A stretch of 14,974 nt of DNA from BOG-908 sp964242035 (lineage in GTDB: Bacteria > Pseudomonadota > Alphaproteobacteria > Acetobacterales > Acetobacteraceae): assembly GCA_964242035.1 (NCBI GenBank), contig CAXTCL010000087.1, positions 1-14,974 on the forward strand, written 5' to 3'. The notes beneath the pieces were generated by a model. The model had not been told where the DNA came from. It was given only the letters and a program-made list of their open reading frames with translations, and did no database searches. Each line of letters opens with the position of its first letter. Position 1 is the stretch's first letter. The position numbers were made by a program, and so were the translations under genes. Positions 13,761-14,974 of the stretch are shown here, piece after piece.

Positions 13761-14974
13761 AAGACAGCCCGCGCCGCATCCAGTCGTTCACCATAAGCGT
13801 TCAACGCCGCAGCCGTGAGGCCCACGTAACGATCCGCATCCGCCCAGCGCCGCTCCTCGATCGCCTCGCGTACGGCCGGAAACGTCTTTGCCTGATAGCC
13901 GGTAAAACGGCCCGGCGCGAAGATGAGGTTCCTGTACCAGGGCCGTCCGGGCAGCCCGGTGTCTGGCGCCAAGGTCTGGTCGATCGTCAGCATCAGCGCG
14001 TCCAGCCGGGCCACCCTGTCGGGCGGGAGTGCCGCGCCGCCATGGGCCAGCGCCGCGTCGTAGCCGTGCGCGCTACGTGTCAGGCGGGCGGTCGCGTTCT
14101 CCAGTGCGGCGAACTCCAGGAACGGCACAGGCGGCAAGGCAGAGGGAGGCCGGCTCGATCGGGTGGGGTCGGCGGCGAGCTGGTAGGCGTGGTCGCGCAG
14201 CAGCGCCGCCTGGGCTTCGGCCGCCTGGCGCTCGGTGTCTGCGAGCTTCTTCACCTCGGCCAGGTAGCCAGCCACCGCGTCGGCGAAGTCGCCGGCCTGC
14301 TGCAACGGAAGCGGCGCATCGGCCGCGCGCAGCACCGCGCGGCCCACGGTCTTGGCCAGCAGCGCGTCATAGACGAAGCCGGGATCCACGAAGCGTCCGT
14401 GATGCTCCCAGGTGTCGTAGGCGGAGTGATACACCCCGCCACTCTCGCCCTCGCCGCCATAGCCGAAATTCAGCGCCGGCAGGCCGAGATGCTGCAGGAA
14501 GCTGGAGAAATCCGAACCCGACCCCAGGGCCGCCACCGGTATGTCGCGCGCGGGATCGGCGGCCGTCTTGGCTTCCGCCTGCTCGCGCGCCGTGGCGCCC
14601 GGCTCGACCGCCTGCACGCGCAGATAGGCGCGCAGGCGAGTGGCGACAGAAACTTTGGTTTCGGGGTCGGTGACGTCGGACGCGATGCCACTGACGAAAT
14701 GGCGGAAATCCGGGCTGCCGCCGACGTCGAGCAGGCCGCGGCCGTTCTCGTCCGAGTTGATGTAGATGACGGCATGTTTCTTCAGGTCGTCCGCATGCGT
14801 CTCTGCCCATTCGGTGGAGCCGATCAGGCCGGGCTCCTCGCCGTCCCAGCTCGCATAGATGATGGTGCGCTTCGGCTTGAAGCCGGCATGTACCATCTTG
14901 CCTATCGCCTGCGCCTCGGCCAGCAGGGCCGACTGGCCGCTCAGCGGATCGCTGGCGCCGAACACCCAGCCGTC
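13748..14974 (-). CDS. M28 family zinc peptidase, glutamate carboxypeptidase II-like (runs off right edge)
   Basis: The last 408 residues of a metallopeptidase resembling human glutamate carboxypeptidase II. The visible start DGWVFGASDPLSG matches the DSWVFGGIDPQSG block there. Zinc ligands and catalytic residues line up: D9 (D387), E46/E47 in SWDGEEPGLIGSTEW (E424/E425), D75 in YINSDENG (D453), H183 in VYHSAYDT (H553). The remaining ligand H377 and any signal peptide lie just outside the window. LGSGSDFSSFLQHLG is also conserved. About 285-408 is the transferrin-receptor-type dimerisation domain (GLPGRPWYRNLIFAPG), so a homodimer is expected. It probably trims C-terminal residues, often Glu, from peptides outside the cytoplasm, by family analogy. 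It is co-directional with the PAS-GGDEF-EAL gene. Confidence 0.92.
   Translation of the reverse strand, partial: DGWVFGASDPLSGQSALLAEAQAIGKMVHAGFKPKRTIIYASWDGEEPGLIGSTEWAETHADDLKKHAVIYINSDENGRGLLDVGGSPDFRHFVSGIASDVTDPETKVSVATRLRAYLRVQAVEPGATAREQAEAKTAADPARDIPVAALGSGSDFSSFLQHLGLPALNFGYGGEGESGGVYHSAYDTWEHHGRFVDPGFVYDALLAKTVGRAVLRAADAPLPLQQAGDFADAVAGYLAEVKKLADTERQAAEAQAALLRDHAYQLAADPTRSSRPPSALPPVPFLEFAALENATARLTRSAHGYDAALAHGGAALPPDRVARLDALMLTIDQTLAPDTGLPGRPWYRNLIFAPGRFTGYQAKTFPAVREAIEERRWADADRYVGLTAAALNAYGERLDAARAVLEEK

Overview
This 15 kb window is GC-rich chromosomal DNA from an alphaproteobacterium, most likely Acetobacteraceae. That placement is an inference. It rests on overall base composition, on the housekeeping genes (alaC-hom, class I phaC, fused cysG), and on A/T-rich repeats whose frame-through translations (peptides like SKSFLLLFFKKEG) I recall from badly extended Acetobacteraceae gene models. 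There are no tRNA or rRNA genes, no insertion sequence, no prophage and no CRISPR array.

Layout, left to right. (1) Positions 1-1796, minus strand: an AlaC-type aminotransferase, with a homoserine dehydrogenase (hom) starting on a TTG that overlaps its stop codon. The hom gene runs off the left edge. (2) Positions 1948-4853: an OmpA-like lipoprotein (minus) divergent from a class I PHA synthase (plus), sharing a 71-bp promoter region. (3) Positions 5000-7493, plus strand: an NmrA-type NAD(P)-binding protein, then a membrane-anchored GGDEF-EAL protein degenerate in both domains. (4) Positions 7682-10537: a Tat-exported Gfo/Idh/MocA oxidoreductase (minus) divergent from a siroheme synthase, CysG (plus), whose N-terminal dehydrogenase domain is altered. 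(5) Positions 10796-11438: two small uncharacterised genes, convergent. (6) Positions 11860-14974, minus strand: a PAS-GGDEF-EAL protein with an apparently intact phosphodiesterase domain, then an M28-family peptidase resembling glutamate carboxypeptidase II that runs off the right edge.

The most unusual feature is a family of intergenic repeats at about 1821-1950, 5942-5989, 7497-7681, 9015-9184, 11674-11832 and 13655-13760. A complete copy has two inverted arms of about 45-55 bp around a unique spacer of about 40-95 bp. Each arm is a chain of small palindromes (AAAAGTTTT-like, CTTCTTTTTT/AAAAAAGAAG, AAGGCCTT). One copy is a single arm, one is decayed, and one has an arm whose stem has been replaced by a different but still paired sequence. 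They sit against stop codons or inside a divergent promoter region. They look like a non-autonomous palindromic element that has become part of gene ends.

Functionally the genes are mostly a metabolic mix: amino acid synthesis, carbon storage, sulfur/siroheme, and periplasmic sugar oxidoreduction. Two cyclic-di-GMP proteins have opposite predicted states. No new multi-gene system is evident. The repeat family, the degenerate GGDEF-EAL protein, the altered CysG and a start-codon inverted repeat at 11435-11480 are the things worth following up.
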